A stretch of 64,000 nt of DNA. Source: Caldilineaceae bacterium bin5. GTDB taxonomy: Bacteria > Chloroflexota > Anaerolineae > Caldilineales > Caldilineaceae. Positions 53,595-63,584 of this stretch are shown one piece after another (position 1 is the first letter of the stretch; each line of letters opens with the position of its first letter). The position numbers were made by a program, and so were the translations under genes. The stretch is from the NCBI GenBank assembly GCA_002238445.1, contig MPML01000003.1:62001-126000 (forward strand), read 5' to 3'. The notes under the pieces are model-generated. The model saw only the letters and a program-made list of their open reading frames with translations, ran no database searches and was not told the origin of the DNA.

Positions 53595-54499
53595 ATGACC
53601 ATCATTGACGCGCACAACCACCCCGACTGGCTCGGCCATGACCTGCCGAAGTTTCTGGCCAACATGGACCGCTACGGCATCGACAAGACCTGGCTGCTTA
53701 CTTGGGAGTGCCCGCCAGATGAGTACAATCCGGCCAGCTATTACCAGGCGATGCACTTTGGCGACGGCCGCGCCTATCCAGTCCCGTTTGCCTCCTGCCT
53801 GCGATACAAGCAGGCTGCCCCAGATCGTTTCGTTCTAGGCTACGCCCCCGACCCCCGCCGTCCCGAAGCCATCGATCAGCTGCAAGCCGCCATCGAAATT
53901 CACGGCGTGCAGGTCTGTGGCGAAATCAAGCTGCGCATGCTCTACGACAACCCCGACGCTTTGCGGCTGTTCCGCTTCTGTGGCGAGAAGGGGCTGCCCG
54001 TCACCTTCCACATCGACTACCCGATCCCTACCGGCAGCCGCTATCCCCGCACCGACTGGTGGTACGGCGGCAGCATCGACGCCTTCGAACGCGCTCTGCA
54101 GGCCTGCCCAGATACCGTTTTCATCGGCCACGCACCCGGCCTCTTTCACACATCTCCGGCGACGATCAGTTCGACAAGGTCGGATATCCCAAAGGCCCGG
54201 TGCTACCAGGCGGCAGACTCTTCAACCTCTTCCGCACCTATCCCAACCTCTACGCCGACCTCTCAGCCGGCTCCGCCTTCACCGCTCTCACTCGCGATTT
54301 CAGCCAGCTCGAATCCGACCCCTTCTCTCCAGACAGCGGGGCATCGTCAGAGCCATTCCTGCTCGAATTCCAGGACCGCCTGCTCTTCGGTCGCGACCAC
54401 TTCGACGACCGTATGCAGAAACTGCTCAACACCCTGGCTCTTCCCGAAAAAGTACGCCACAAGATCTTTCGCGCCAATGCCGAATCACTGCTGGAGTAG
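53595..54499 (+). pseudogene. Amidohydrolase-family gene with a frameshift
   Basis: The first 555 bases encode a TIM-barrel metal-dependent hydrolase: IDAHNHPDW at the N terminus (metal His pair), GYAPDPRRPEAI, GEIKLRMLYDNP, TFHIDYP and FIGHAPGLF. The expected continuation, HISGDDQFDKVGYPKGPV and then YPNLYADLSAGS, LLFGRDHFDD and the terminal helix, lies in the next frame ending at 54499. The shift is between 54146 and 54149 and fits loss of one base. In the original frame translation would run to 54533 with a nonsense tail. It may be true inactivation or a sequencing error; the downstream part shows no other damage. Confidence 0.8.
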
Positions 54500-54609
54500 C
54501 AGTTGGCCAGTCGACGAGATATTTTGTTTGTAGTTGGGTTTACATGCGTTCAGTCTGAAAGCGAGGATTTGCAGACGACCTTGGCGCGTGCGGACCTGCA
54601 AGCACGCCT

Positions 54610-55569
54610 CTATTCCGCCAATACATGTGCTGCGCCCAAGGCAGACGCCATCAGTCGCCTATAGCGGGGCGCGTCTACTTCTGTGACTACGTCCAGACCT
54701 TTCCACAACGCATCGTCATAGTCGCGTTGCCTTGCGCTGCGCCTGTCGAAAACGGTCGCTCCCCTCGTTTCGCTGCCCGACAACTCCACCCGCATAGGCC
54801 AGCGTTCCACTGTTGCACCCTCCGGATCGATCACCGCGGCAACCGTTCCAGCGTCACCGATGAGCGAATACTCCGCCCCGAAAAACCGACAATAGTGCAG
54901 CCCGATACCGCCGGCTATACGTGCGCTCGCACTCGTAGATTCCGCCAAGGCTCTCGCCTCACTCTCAGTGAACCACACCTGCATAAAAGGATCCAGGGGA
55001 TACAGAGTAACGGGCAGCCCGCCGTGAAGCACGATGGCGGCCGCCTCCGGGTCGCAGCGAATGTTAAATTCCGCCGCCGGCGTAGCATTTCCCGGCGAGG
55101 CGTAAGTTCCCCCCATCACATAAAGCCGCGCGATCTTTTCTGCAATCTGTGGATACATCCGCAGCAGCATCGCAATATTGGAAAGGGGAGCCAGGCAGAT
55201 CATCGTCAATGGCTCACGTGCGTCGGCCAGAGTTCGCCGCAGGAATTCGACCGCGTGGACATCGACCGCGTTGCGCCGCGGCTTCGGCAGGCCGAGATCG
55301 CCCATGCCGTCACTGCCGTGCAGAGCTGGAGGAGGCAGGCCGTCATCAATGATCGACCCGTTCATCCCAACGGCGACTGGAACCGGAGGAGCCCCAATCG
55401 CATCCAGAAGCGTAAGCGTATTGACGACAACCTGCTCCAGCGGGCAGTTGCCTTCCACGCAGGTGATGCCGCGTACATCCAGTGCCGGCGACGCCATCGC
55501 CAGCAACAGCGCCAGCGCGTCGTCGCCGCCGGTGTCTACGTCTAGTAATACAGGGAGAGCTGATGACAT
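54610..55569 (-). CDS. Inosine-uridine-preferring nucleoside hydrolase
   Basis: Hydrolyses the N-glycosidic bond of ribonucleosides. The 319-residue protein has the calcium-binding DVDTGGDDALAL (Asp10, Asp12, Asp16, Asp17), TCVEGN, LAPLSNIA, VMGGTY and AEFNIRCDPEAA, all diagnostic of the family. AGGAG precedes ATG 55569. It starts 10 bases after the MFS gene upstream on the same strand, so transport and hydrolysis of a nucleoside may be linked. Confidence 0.9.
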   Translation of the reverse strand: MSSALPVLLDVDTGGDDALALLLAMASPALDVRGITCVEGNCPLEQVVVNTLTLLDAIGAPPVPVAVGMNGSIIDDGLPPPALHGSDGMGDLGLPKPRRNAVDVHAVEFLRRTLADAREPLTMICLAPLSNIAMLLRMYPQIAEKIARLYVMGGTYASPGNATPAAEFNIRCDPEAAAIVLHGGLPVTLYPLDPFMQVWFTESEARALAESTSASARIAGGIGLHYCRFFGAEYSLIGDAGTVAAVIDPEGATVERWPMRVELSGSETRGATVFDRRSARQRDYDDALWKGLDVVTEVDAPRYRRLMASALGAAHVLAE

Positions 55570-55579
55570 CGTGAAACTC

Positions 55580-56821
55580 CTATCCTGCGGAGGTTGGTTC
55601 CGTCTTAACTATCGATGACCTGTCGCGCCTGTACAGTGCCACTGCAAAGACCGCCATCAGTAGCGCTCCCAGAACTGGCGCCAGGACGAGGCCCTCAAGT
55701 GCCGTATCCAGAGTCATCTGGTCCGCCAGCCAACCCGTGAGCGTCGCGCCCAGGCCGCCAGGCCACCAGCCCAATCCCATCACCATGCCCGACGCCATCG
55801 CCATACCACGCGGCCAGACCTCCTGGGCGACGACAACAGTCGTCGGGTAGGTGCATCCCAACAGAAAACCTATTGCGCCCGCATAAATGAACTGTAGACT
55901 GCCCCCCGCGTGTAAGAAGAGCCAGTATGCCGGCCCCAGCAAGGCGAAGCAGGCCAGCAAGACCTGCCAGCGGCCGAATCGATCGGACAGGATGCCGCCA
56001 AATAAGCTGCCCACGCCGATCAAGAGCGACAGAACAAAGAGCATCTGCCCACCATATACAACCGAAAAGCCGCGATCCCCCAGCAGAGTAGGCAGATAGG
56101 TCGTCAGGCTGAGCTGGAACCAGGCGCGGGTCATCGCCACCATCGTGATCAGGACCAGCCCCAACAGGAAGCCTTGCCCGGCCCGCGACTGGCGCTGCCG
56201 ATGCGCTTCCCTGTCACCGCTGCTCTCCCGCCCCAGCCCGCCGACCAGCCAAATGGCGGCCAGGATGACGACAGGAAGCAGGACCATCGTTCCCTTCAGC
56301 CCCAACAGTCCGAACCCGACCGCCAGCAGCAATGGGCTGCCCGCTGATCCAATATTCCCGCCTACCGCGAAGAAAGAGACGGCTCGCCCCCTCTTGCCTG
56401 CCTCGGTTGCCTTAGTGACCACCGAAGCGCCCGCAGGGTGGAATGCCGCTGACCCAAATCCCGCCAGCGCAACGCCCACCAACAGCGTCCAATAGTTGGT
56501 GCTGAAACCAAGCACCGCCATTATCAGCCCCAGCCAGACAACGCTCAACGACGCGATACGGCGGGCATCCCAGCGATCGATGAAGTATCCAAACAGCGGC
56601 TGGCCCAGCGACATCGTCGTCGTCCCGACCAGAGTCACCATGCCAATCTGCCCGTAGCTCAGCCCGAACTCGGCGCGGAAGAGCGGAAAAAAGACCGGCA
56701 AATACTGGTGAAAAAGCTCCAGCAGAAAGTGGCCGCCTGCCACCAGGAACACCGTATTGGTCAGTAATTCACGTTTGAATCCCGCTCGCGAAGCGGCAAG
56801 TGCTCGTCTATCGATGATCAT
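55580..56821 (-). CDS. MFS transporter (fosmidomycin-resistance-protein-like)
   Basis: A 413-residue, 12-helix transporter. GYFIDRWDARRIASL after helix two is the A motif, SAAFHPAGASVVTKA in helix four recalls the Fsr group, and GGILSDRFGRWQVLLA repeats the A motif in the second half. The start at ATG 56821 lacks a strong ribosome binding site; a longer frame reaches 56878. It is the first gene of a pair with the nucleoside hydrolase. Whether it imports nucleosides or exports a drug cannot be decided from sequence. Confidence 0.8.
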   Translation of the reverse strand: MIIDRRALAASRAGFKRELLTNTVFLVAGGHFLLELFHQYLPVFFPLFRAEFGLSYGQIGMVTLVGTTTMSLGQPLFGYFIDRWDARRIASLSVVWLGLIMAVLGFSTNYWTLLVGVALAGFGSAAFHPAGASVVTKATEAGKRGRAVSFFAVGGNIGSAGSPLLLAVGFGLLGLKGTMVLLPVVILAAIWLVGGLGRESSGDREAHRQRQSRAGQGFLLGLVLITMVAMTRAWFQLSLTTYLPTLLGDRGFSVVYGGQMLFVLSLLIGVGSLFGGILSDRFGRWQVLLACFALLGPAYWLFLHAGGSLQFIYAGAIGFLLGCTYPTTVVVAQEVWPRGMAMASGMVMGLGWWPGGLGATLTGWLADQMTLDTALEGLVLAPVLGALLMAVFAVALYRRDRSSIVKTEPTSAG

Positions 56822-57111
56822 AGCAATAGTTGGATGACTGAAACGCGGCCAAGCTGGCAAGGTGGGGAAGACAACCAAGGGCGTCGTCTTACCTGGCGAT
56901 TTGTTCGAAGTGTCCTATGCGACTGTCCCACCTCACAATAGAAGGCCAATATACAAAGAGGGAGTGAAGACAAAGAGTCTTCATCCCTCCACCGCGTCCA
57001 TGATAATATGCAAGCCAGGAACCGGCAACTCGCGCCGACTGTCGCAGCCATTATTTGTATCTGCCTGGAACGCCTTCGAACTGCCAATCAGGAAAGAGTG
57101 AAAACTCCCCA

Positions 57112-57825
57112 ATGTTCAATGTCTGTGCCCACTGCGGCCTCTACAGTGTGGACAAATTGGTTACCCGTCCAACACGCGTTACCCATGCTTCAGAGTCCCG
57201 CGCCCATGTCAACCTGCAGGATGAAAAACTGGCCGCCGTGGCTACCTGTAAGCATTGCGGCCATGCGCACACTTTTCTGCGCCTGCCCCTTTTGCTCATC
57301 GGCGGAGCCAGCGCGACCGGAAAAAACGCCATCCTACAGGAACTGGCAGGTTGCTTTTCCGCCGCCGTGCTCCTGGAAGCCGATCTCCTCTGGCTGCAGG
57401 AGTTTGAAAAACCGCCTGCTGGCCACCGACGCTTCTTCGAGACATGGCTGCGCCTGGCCAAAAACATAGGCCAAAGCAGGCGGCCTGTTACGCTCTTCGG
57501 TGCTGGCCTGGCGGTTCCCGAAAATGTCGAACAATGCGTGGAGCGGCGTTACTTCAGCCACACGCACTACTTGGCCCTGGTCTGTGACCATAATGAGTTG
57601 CAACGGCGGCTCCGAGCGCGGCCCGCCTGGCGCAAGAGCGGCCAACCGGAACAGCTGCAGGAACAGCTTGACTTCAACCGCTGGCTGCAAAAAGAGGGCC
57701 CGCTGCAAACTCCAGGAGTAACTCTTCTGGATACCACAGACACGACTGTTGAGGATTCGGCACGCGCAGTCAAAGACTGGATCGCGCGCTCCCTGGTGTT
57801 GGAACCGCTGCGGGCGGACGAATGA
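57112..57825 (+). CDS. Zinc-ribbon P-loop nucleoside kinase-like protein
   Basis: A 237-residue protein. An N-terminal zinc ribbon (CAHCG near residue 5 and CKHCG near residue 47) is followed by a P-loop kinase domain, with Walker A GGASATGKNA where Asn replaces the usual Ser/Thr after Lys, LLEADLLWLQ as the acidic Walker B-like strand, RPVTLFGAGL and a lid-like RLRARPAWR. Similar proteins are annotated as nucleoside kinases without proven substrate. The stop overlaps the following MFS gene by four bases, so both are made together. Confidence 0.72.
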   Translation: MFNVCAHCGLYSVDKLVTRPTRVTHASESRAHVNLQDEKLAAVATCKHCGHAHTFLRLPLLLIGGASATGKNAILQELAGCFSAAVLLEADLLWLQEFEKPPAGHRRFFETWLRLAKNIGQSRRPVTLFGAGLAVPENVEQCVERRYFSHTHYLALVCDHNELQRRLRARPAWRKSGQPEQLQEQLDFNRWLQKEGPLQTPGVTLLDTTDTTVEDSARAVKDWIARSLVLEPLRADE

Positions 57826-59093
57826 AACAGTCCAGCGGCCTCTGGAAAAATCGTTCCTTCACGCAGCTCTGGGTCGCGCACGTCACATCCGGCGCTGGTA
57901 CTGCCATCACATCAGTAGCCCTGCCTCTCACCGCCGTGCTCGTGCTGGGGGCTACACCTTCAGAGATGGGTCTGCTTGCAGCCGCAGGTTCTCTTCCCAA
58001 CCTGCTGTTCGGCCTCTTTGCCGGCGTTTGGGTGGATAGGGTCCGCCGCCGCCCAATATTGGTGTGGGCCGATCTCGGTCGGGCCTTGCTATTGGTCTCC
58101 GTTCCCGCAGCCGCTTGGCTGGGAAACCTCTCTTTTCTTCAGATCTGGATTGTAACCTTCGCGGCCGGCACACTGACCGTCTTTTTCCAGATTGCCGCAA
58201 TCTCGGTCCTTCCCGCGCTGGTGGAAAAAAGCGAGCTGGTAGAGGCCAACAGCCGCCTCTCGACCAGTGATGCAGTTGTCGCTATCGCCGGGCCGGCCGC
58301 CGCCGGCGGCCTGGTGCAGCTCTTCAGCGCGCCCAAAGCCATTCTGGTCGACGCTGTTTCCTATCTCATCTCTGCTCTGGCGTTAAGCGGAGTCTCCGAA
58401 GAAGAGCCGACTGAAGAGGCGCCTCCAGACGTCGATGATACCAAAGGGCCTAAAGAGCTGATCCGTTCGGCCGTTGTCTCCATCGGTCGAGAAGTTGGCG
58501 AAGGTGTTTACGAGCTCCTTCGAACCCCACTGTTGAGAGCGCTTACTGTCACCTCCAGCCTTGGTATGCTGGCCGGTGCGCTCTCAGCTGCAGTACAGAT
58601 GCTCTTTCTGGTCAATCAACTGAATTTTACCCCTTCTGTCATTGGTATTGTCGCGGCCTGCGGAGGCGTCGGTTCTCTGGTGGGCGCCATGCTCGCCGGA
58701 AACGCGGCTCGGTTTTTGCAGGCTGGGAGGGCGCTCGTTGTGGGCAAACTGTTGTGGATCGCGGGAAGCCTGCTGCTCGCGAGTGCCGACCTGATCGGGG
58801 CCGAGGTTGTCACCGTAGGCACTTCACAGGCGTTGGTCGGCTTGGGCAGCACCATATACTTCGTCAATCAGATTAGCCTGCGCCAGACAATTACGTCCAT
58901 TCGCCTGTTGGGGCGCGTGACCGCAGCCAGGCGCTTTGTGCTGTTTGGGGTGGCGACGATCGGGGCATTTATCGGCGGCCTTCTGGGCGAGACTGTCGGG
59001 CTGCGGGCAACCCTACTGGTCGGCTCGGCCGCACTCACACTGGAACTCGCAATGCTACTGGCTTCAACCGTCCGGCAAGCGCGAATCGAATAG
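57822..59093 (+). CDS. MFS transporter (EntS/drug-efflux-like)
   Basis: A 423-residue, 12-helix transporter resembling the enterobactin-exporter and macrolide-efflux branch: FTQLWVAHVTSGAGTAITSVALPL in the first helices, GVWVDRVRRRPILV as the A motif and a charged central loop (about 190-225). It is coupled by ATGA overlap to the P-loop kinase gene. The substrate is unknown. An opposite-strand MFS gene ends eight bases downstream. Confidence 0.82.
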   Translation: MKQSSGLWKNRSFTQLWVAHVTSGAGTAITSVALPLTAVLVLGATPSEMGLLAAAGSLPNLLFGLFAGVWVDRVRRRPILVWADLGRALLLVSVPAAAWLGNLSFLQIWIVTFAAGTLTVFFQIAAISVLPALVEKSELVEANSRLSTSDAVVAIAGPAAAGGLVQLFSAPKAILVDAVSYLISALALSGVSEEEPTEEAPPDVDDTKGPKELIRSAVVSIGREVGEGVYELLRTPLLRALTVTSSLGMLAGALSAAVQMLFLVNQLNFTPSVIGIVAACGGVGSLVGAMLAGNAARFLQAGRALVVGKLLWIAGSLLLASADLIGAEVVTVGTSQALVGLGSTIYFVNQISLRQTITSIRLLGRVTAARRFVLFGVATIGAFIGGLLGETVGLRATLLVGSAALTLELAMLLASTVRQARIE

Positions 59094-59101
59094 ACACGCA
59101 T

Positions 59102-60379
59102 TCATGACTTGACTCTCTGCGCCTTCGCAGGCAACGAGAATTCGATAACATGAATGCGAATGAAAAGGGCCAGCGCGCCGGCCAGCAAGACTCCCGCCAG
59201 CATCCAGAACATACCGACATAGCCCAAGCTTACGATTAATATCCCGCCGAGCAGAGGGCCCGCAACCTTACCCGCGTTCTTGAGCGAACCCGCCAGTCCC
59301 ATGCCGGCTCCAACCTGATCTGCCGGCACCTGCTCCGCGATCAGAGCTACAGTTGCAGGGAAGATCAGAGCTTGGGCCGCGCCCATCGCCACAGCAACCG
59401 CCAGCAGGCCTATGGTACTCGCGGCTGTCGGCAGGAACGGGAGCGAGAGAGCAAGGCAGATCATGCCCAGCGACACGGCGCGCACATGGCCTAACCGGTC
59501 TCCCAGCCGGCCGCCCCAAGGTTTAATCAGAATGAATGCGCCTTCCTGGACGCCAAAAAACAGGCCAATCTCAACTGTCGAGTATCCCGCGGTCAACGCG
59601 TAGACCGGCAAAAAAGCCCTTATGACATAGGTTACAACGAAGACGGCGGCCTCCAAGGCACCGGAAAGCCACACGGCAGGCGCGCCCAACAATCCCTTCT
59701 GCCGTTTCAAGAGTCCCCGAAAGGCCAGTACTGAGAAAAGTCCAGACTCTCGTTTATCGCTGGAGCGGTTGGTGCGAGGAAGGGCCGCCTTCTGCGGGAC
59801 CGGCCCGTCGCCTCCCATCGCCAGCACCGGTATGAACGCCGCCATGCTCAGCGCGCCGATGAGCGTGAAAACCGCTACCGGATCCAGCGACAGCAGCAAC
59901 CAGCCTGCCACCACCGGTCCGATCAGGTAACCGCCGCTGCGAGCCATTCCAAACCAGCCCAGTCGCTCTGCCTTCCGCTTGCCACCGCGTTCAGCCACAT
60001 AAGCCACTGTCACGGGCCCGTAGATCGCTGTGGCAGTTCCATGCAGCAGGCGAATGGCGATCAGCTGGCCTGGCGTCTCTATTAGCGCGTATAGAAAAGG
60101 CACGCCCGCGAAAATTAGCGTGCCGATAATAAGCCACAACCGTCGGCCCATTCGATCCGAAAGCAACCCAAAGAGCGGCTTCGTCGCAATGCCCGTGAGC
60201 GTCGAGACAGAGACGATCAGCCCCAGCAATGCATCTGACGCCCCTAGTGATGCCGCGAAGATCGGCAGCAAGGGCGTCTTGCCCATCTGATAGGCACTGC
60301 GAACAATGAAATCGGCCAGCGTGATCTGAAAGAGCGCAGGCGCGCCTGCGCTCTTCCGGATCGCGAAAGGTACGCGCAT
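59102..60379 (-). CDS. MFS transporter (multidrug-efflux-like)
   Basis: A 425-residue, 12-helix transporter with a central charged loop of about 35 residues (near 195-230). GLLSDRMGRRLWL after helix two and GGRLGDRLGHVRAV after helix eight are the A motifs. It belongs to the broad drug:H+ antiporter-like group. Its start lies 10 bases after the stop of the giant BNR protein gene, on the same strand, so the two are likely co-transcribed. Confidence 0.82.
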   Translation of the reverse strand: MRVPFAIRKSAGAPALFQITLADFIVRSAYQMGKTPLLPIFAASLGASDALLGLIVSVSTLTGIATKPLFGLLSDRMGRRLWLIIGTLIFAGVPFLYALIETPGQLIAIRLLHGTATAIYGPVTVAYVAERGGKRKAERLGWFGMARSGGYLIGPVVAGWLLLSLDPVAVFTLIGALSMAAFIPVLAMGGDGPVPQKAALPRTNRSSDKRESGLFSVLAFRGLLKRQKGLLGAPAVWLSGALEAAVFVVTYVIRAFLPVYALTAGYSTVEIGLFFGVQEGAFILIKPWGGRLGDRLGHVRAVSLGMICLALSLPFLPTAASTIGLLAVAVAMGAAQALIFPATVALIAEQVPADQVGAGMGLAGSLKNAGKVAGPLLGGILIVSLGYVGMFWMLAGVLLAGALALFIRIHVIEFSLPAKAQRVKS

Positions 60380-60389
60380 TTCCTATTCT

Positions 60390-63300
60390 CTAGACCACCA
60401 CCGGCGGCACGTCTGCCGCCTGCACCGCAGCGTTGAAGTCGGCTACACTTTCGCCCAGGATCGAATCCAGTGTGTCTAACTGAGCATCGACTTGCATGCC
60501 AACTGCGTCGAACACGTCATGGGCCTGCTGCGGAGGCGCGGCGTCTGCCGCAGAGATTACACTGACAAGATTGTGCAGCTTGGCGTTCAGCATCGTGCGC
60601 AGCCGCAGTTTGTCAAAATTCACCTTTGCGTCCGGCTGAACCAGTTGCCTCTCCACCTCTCCAAGCTGCTCGGCAATCTGATCCGCCCTCTCATTGACCG
60701 CGTTCTTCGTCTGCTCATCCGCACCGCTGTCCGCAACCATTTCGGCCATCGTCTTCACGCGTTCCCTTGCCCGCCGCAAACGTTTGACCGCCTTATGGGT
60801 CTCGGACAGCTTCGCATTCACCTCTTGCCACAGGTCGAACTGGGCCTGCATCGCCTCCTGGCTGGTGCCCACTTTGGGGTCGATGTAAACCTCAAACTGC
60901 TCAGTCTGGCTCTCACCGTCCACCGTCAAACGCACCTGGTAAGTCCCAGGCGGCGCCAAGGCTCCGGTCACGCTCTTCTCGGTGAAAGCGTCACCCGGCA
61001 ACTGTTCAGCATCGGCATAACGCATGTACCAGACAAAGCGATTGAGGCCGGCCTTGGTCGAAACGTACTGTACAGAGGGATTCGCCTCCTGCTCTTTTTC
61101 CATTTCTTCTCTTGCCGGTTTGGGACCGAAAGAGCGGATTTCGTTGTCTGCCCCATCGAGAAATGTCAGGCAGACATCCTTCGCGTTCTGCGGCAGCGTG
61201 TAGTAGATAATCGCGCCCTGAGGTGGATTCTGTCCACCGTCGAGAATACGTCGGATGTCGCCGCCGTTATCGTCGTCCTCATCGCGGAAGGTTATCAACT
61301 GGCCGAAGGCCAAAGCATAGTTGCGGGCATCGCCCCGTTTTCCTTCTACACTCCAGGGCAGCCAGCGCCGCAGTGTCCTGCGCGGCGGAAACAGTCGGGC
61401 CGCGGCTTCGTCCGCGCTGTCAAGCGCATCGACCTGGCGCAGAGGGGTGAGATCATCGAGAATCCAGAATGAGCGGCCATGCGTGGCCACCACCAGGTCA
61501 TCCTCCTTGACCTGCATATCGTAGACCGGCGCAACCGGCAGATTGCCCGGCATCCTTTGCCAGGAAGAGCCGTCGTTGAAAGAAACGAAAACACCAGACT
61601 CCGTTCCAACATAGAGCAGACCAGCCTTTACCGGATCCGCACGCAACATACGCGTGATCTCATTTTGGGGGAAGCCAGCGTCGATCCGTTGCCAGCTCTC
61701 ACCCATATCGGTAGTCTTGAAAAGAATGGGCCTGTAGTCATCCAGCTTATACCGCGTGGCTGCCACATAGACCGTCTCAGGATCGTGTGCGCTCGGCTCG
61801 ATGACCGTTATCAAGCTCCATTCAGGCAGGTCTGGTGGCGTGACGTTGCGCCAACTGTCGCCGCCGTCCTCGCTGATGTGAACTAGCCCGTCATCGCTGC
61901 CCGCCCAGAACAGGCCCTCTCTGTGGGCAGATTCGAAAAACACTGAAATCGTGCAGTAGTGCTCCGCGCCGCTCGTATCCAACGTAAGCGGCCCGCCTGA
62001 AGCCTCCAACTTGCTCTCGTCATTGCGGGTCAAATCCGGGCTCAGTATTTCCCAGGAACTGCCTTCGTTCGTCGTGCGGAAAACGTTATTGCCGCACGTG
62101 TAAAGCACATTGGTGTCATGTGGACTGAAAGTAATCGGAAAGGTCCAGGGGAAGCGGTACTTCATCTCTTTGGGCCCAAACCCGCTGAACGGTTCCGGCC
62201 AGACCGTCACAAGCCGGATCTGCTTGGTGCGGTGGTCGTAGCGCTGCAGTGCACCGCCGCCGCCAGGCGAAGAGCCGACCGCGCCCACGTATACGATGTT
62301 GGGATCGTCGGGCTTGACCGCAATGTATCCGCTCTCGCCAGTACCGGCCGGGTAGCAGTCACCCCACGGGATCGCTCCCTTCTCAGTGGCGCTGGGCACA
62401 GCAATGCTGGAATTATCCTGCTGCGTGCCGTAGACGTGGTAGGGCAACTGATTGTCCACATCAAGATGATAGAACTGGCTCGTCATCTGATTGTAAATAG
62501 TGCTCCAGGTTTCACCGCCGTTGAAGCTGACACAGGCCCCGCCGTCGTTGCCGTTTATCATCCGCTGCGGGTCGGCAGGATCAATCCACAGGTCGTGATT
62601 GTCCCCGTGCGGCGTTGTTATCTCGTTCCAGTTCCTGCCGCCGTCCACACTCTTCCACATCTTCAGGTTATTGACATAAACCGTGTCCGGGTCGTGTGGA
62701 TCGGCGAAAATGTGCAGGTAATACCAGGGCCGGTTCAGCAGGTCCTGGTTGTTGGTCAGATGCTCCCAGCTCGCACCGCGGTTCTCCGACCGGTATATCC
62801 CGGACTTTTCGCCCTCCGCCTCGACAATTGCCCAGATTCGGTTGGGCTGGGCTGGAGAGACCGAAATGCCAATCTTCCCCAGAATCCCTTCCTGTGGCAG
62901 GCCGGGATTGCGACTGATGTCGGTCCAGCTGTCACCGCCGTCCGTCGACTTCCATAGCCCGCTGTCCGGACCGCCGCTGGCCAGCTCCCAGAAGTTGCGG
63001 TACACCTGCCAGACAGAAGCATACATAATGCGGGGGTTGGTGACATCCAGAGTGAGGTCGACCGCGCCCGCCTTGTCACTGACATGAAGGACCCTTTCCC
63101 ACGTCCCGCCCCCGTCATAAGAGCGGTAGACGCCCCGCTCGTCATTCGGCCCAAACGCGTGGCCCAGCGCGGCCACGTAAACAATGTCGGGATTCTGCGG
63201 GTGAATCCGGATCTCCCCTATATGATGGCTATCCCGCAGACCAACATTGTTCCAGGTCTCGCCCCCGTCGGTCGACTTGTAGACCCCATCGCCCCAGCTA

Positions 63301-63584
63301 ACGTCCAGCCGGATCGTCGACTCTCCGGTCCCCGCGTATATGACGTTCGGGTCGGACTCGGAGACTGCAAGTGCGCCGACCGATGAAACGTCGAACTGTC
63401 CGTCCGTAATGTTTTCCCAGTAATGGCCGCCATCAACAGTCTTCCATACGCCACCCGCCACCCCTCCAAAATAGAATACGTGCTTCTGCGTCGGGTGCCC
63501 TGCGACTGCGACTACGCGTCCCCCGCGCGGCGGTCCGATACAACGAAACTTCAAAGCATCCCACGCCGATGATTCTGATTTCAT
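60390..63584 (-). CDS. VPS10/sortilin-like BNR-repeat protein
   Basis: A 1064-residue protein whose first about 720 residues form beta-propeller repeats with at least ten Asp-box motifs of the form S-x-DGG-x-TW (such as KSTDGGETW, KSVDGGRNW and HISEDGGDSW). This matches the sortilin/VPS10-like group often labelled glycosyl hydrolase. The C-terminal third has a beta domain (about 850-930) and a charged helical region (about 935-1000) likely to coil. There is no visible signal peptide from either ATG 63584 or the longer frame to 63644, which is unusual for the group. Enzymatic activity is unproven. Confidence 0.82.
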   Translation of the reverse strand: MKSESSAWDALKFRCIGPPRGGRVVAVAGHPTQKHVFYFGGVAGGVWKTVDGGHYWENITDGQFDVSSVGALAVSESDPNVIYAGTGESTIRLDVSWGDGVYKSTDGGETWNNVGLRDSHHIGEIRIHPQNPDIVYVAALGHAFGPNDERGVYRSYDGGGTWERVLHVSDKAGAVDLTLDVTNPRIMYASVWQVYRNFWELASGGPDSGLWKSTDGGDSWTDISRNPGLPQEGILGKIGISVSPAQPNRIWAIVEAEGEKSGIYRSENRGASWEHLTNNQDLLNRPWYYLHIFADPHDPDTVYVNNLKMWKSVDGGRNWNEITTPHGDNHDLWIDPADPQRMINGNDGGACVSFNGGETWSTIYNQMTSQFYHLDVDNQLPYHVYGTQQDNSSIAVPSATEKGAIPWGDCYPAGTGESGYIAVKPDDPNIVYVGAVGSSPGGGGALQRYDHRTKQIRLVTVWPEPFSGFGPKEMKYRFPWTFPITFSPHDTNVLYTCGNNVFRTTNEGSSWEILSPDLTRNDESKLEASGGPLTLDTSGAEHYCTISVFFESAHREGLFWAGSDDGLVHISEDGGDSWRNVTPPDLPEWSLITVIEPSAHDPETVYVAATRYKLDDYRPILFKTTDMGESWQRIDAGFPQNEITRMLRADPVKAGLLYVGTESGVFVSFNDGSSWQRMPGNLPVAPVYDMQVKEDDLVVATHGRSFWILDDLTPLRQVDALDSADEAAARLFPPRRTLRRWLPWSVEGKRGDARNYALAFGQLITFRDEDDDNGGDIRRILDGGQNPPQGAIIYYTLPQNAKDVCLTFLDGADNEIRSFGPKPAREEMEKEQEANPSVQYVSTKAGLNRFVWYMRYADAEQLPGDAFTEKSVTGALAPPGTYQVRLTVDGESQTEQFEVYIDPKVGTSQEAMQAQFDLWQEVNAKLSETHKAVKRLRRARERVKTMAEMVADSGADEQTKNAVNERADQIAEQLGEVERQLVQPDAKVNFDKLRLRTMLNAKLHNLVSVISAADAAPPQQAHDVFDAVGMQVDAQLDTLDSILGESVADFNAAVQAADVPPVVV

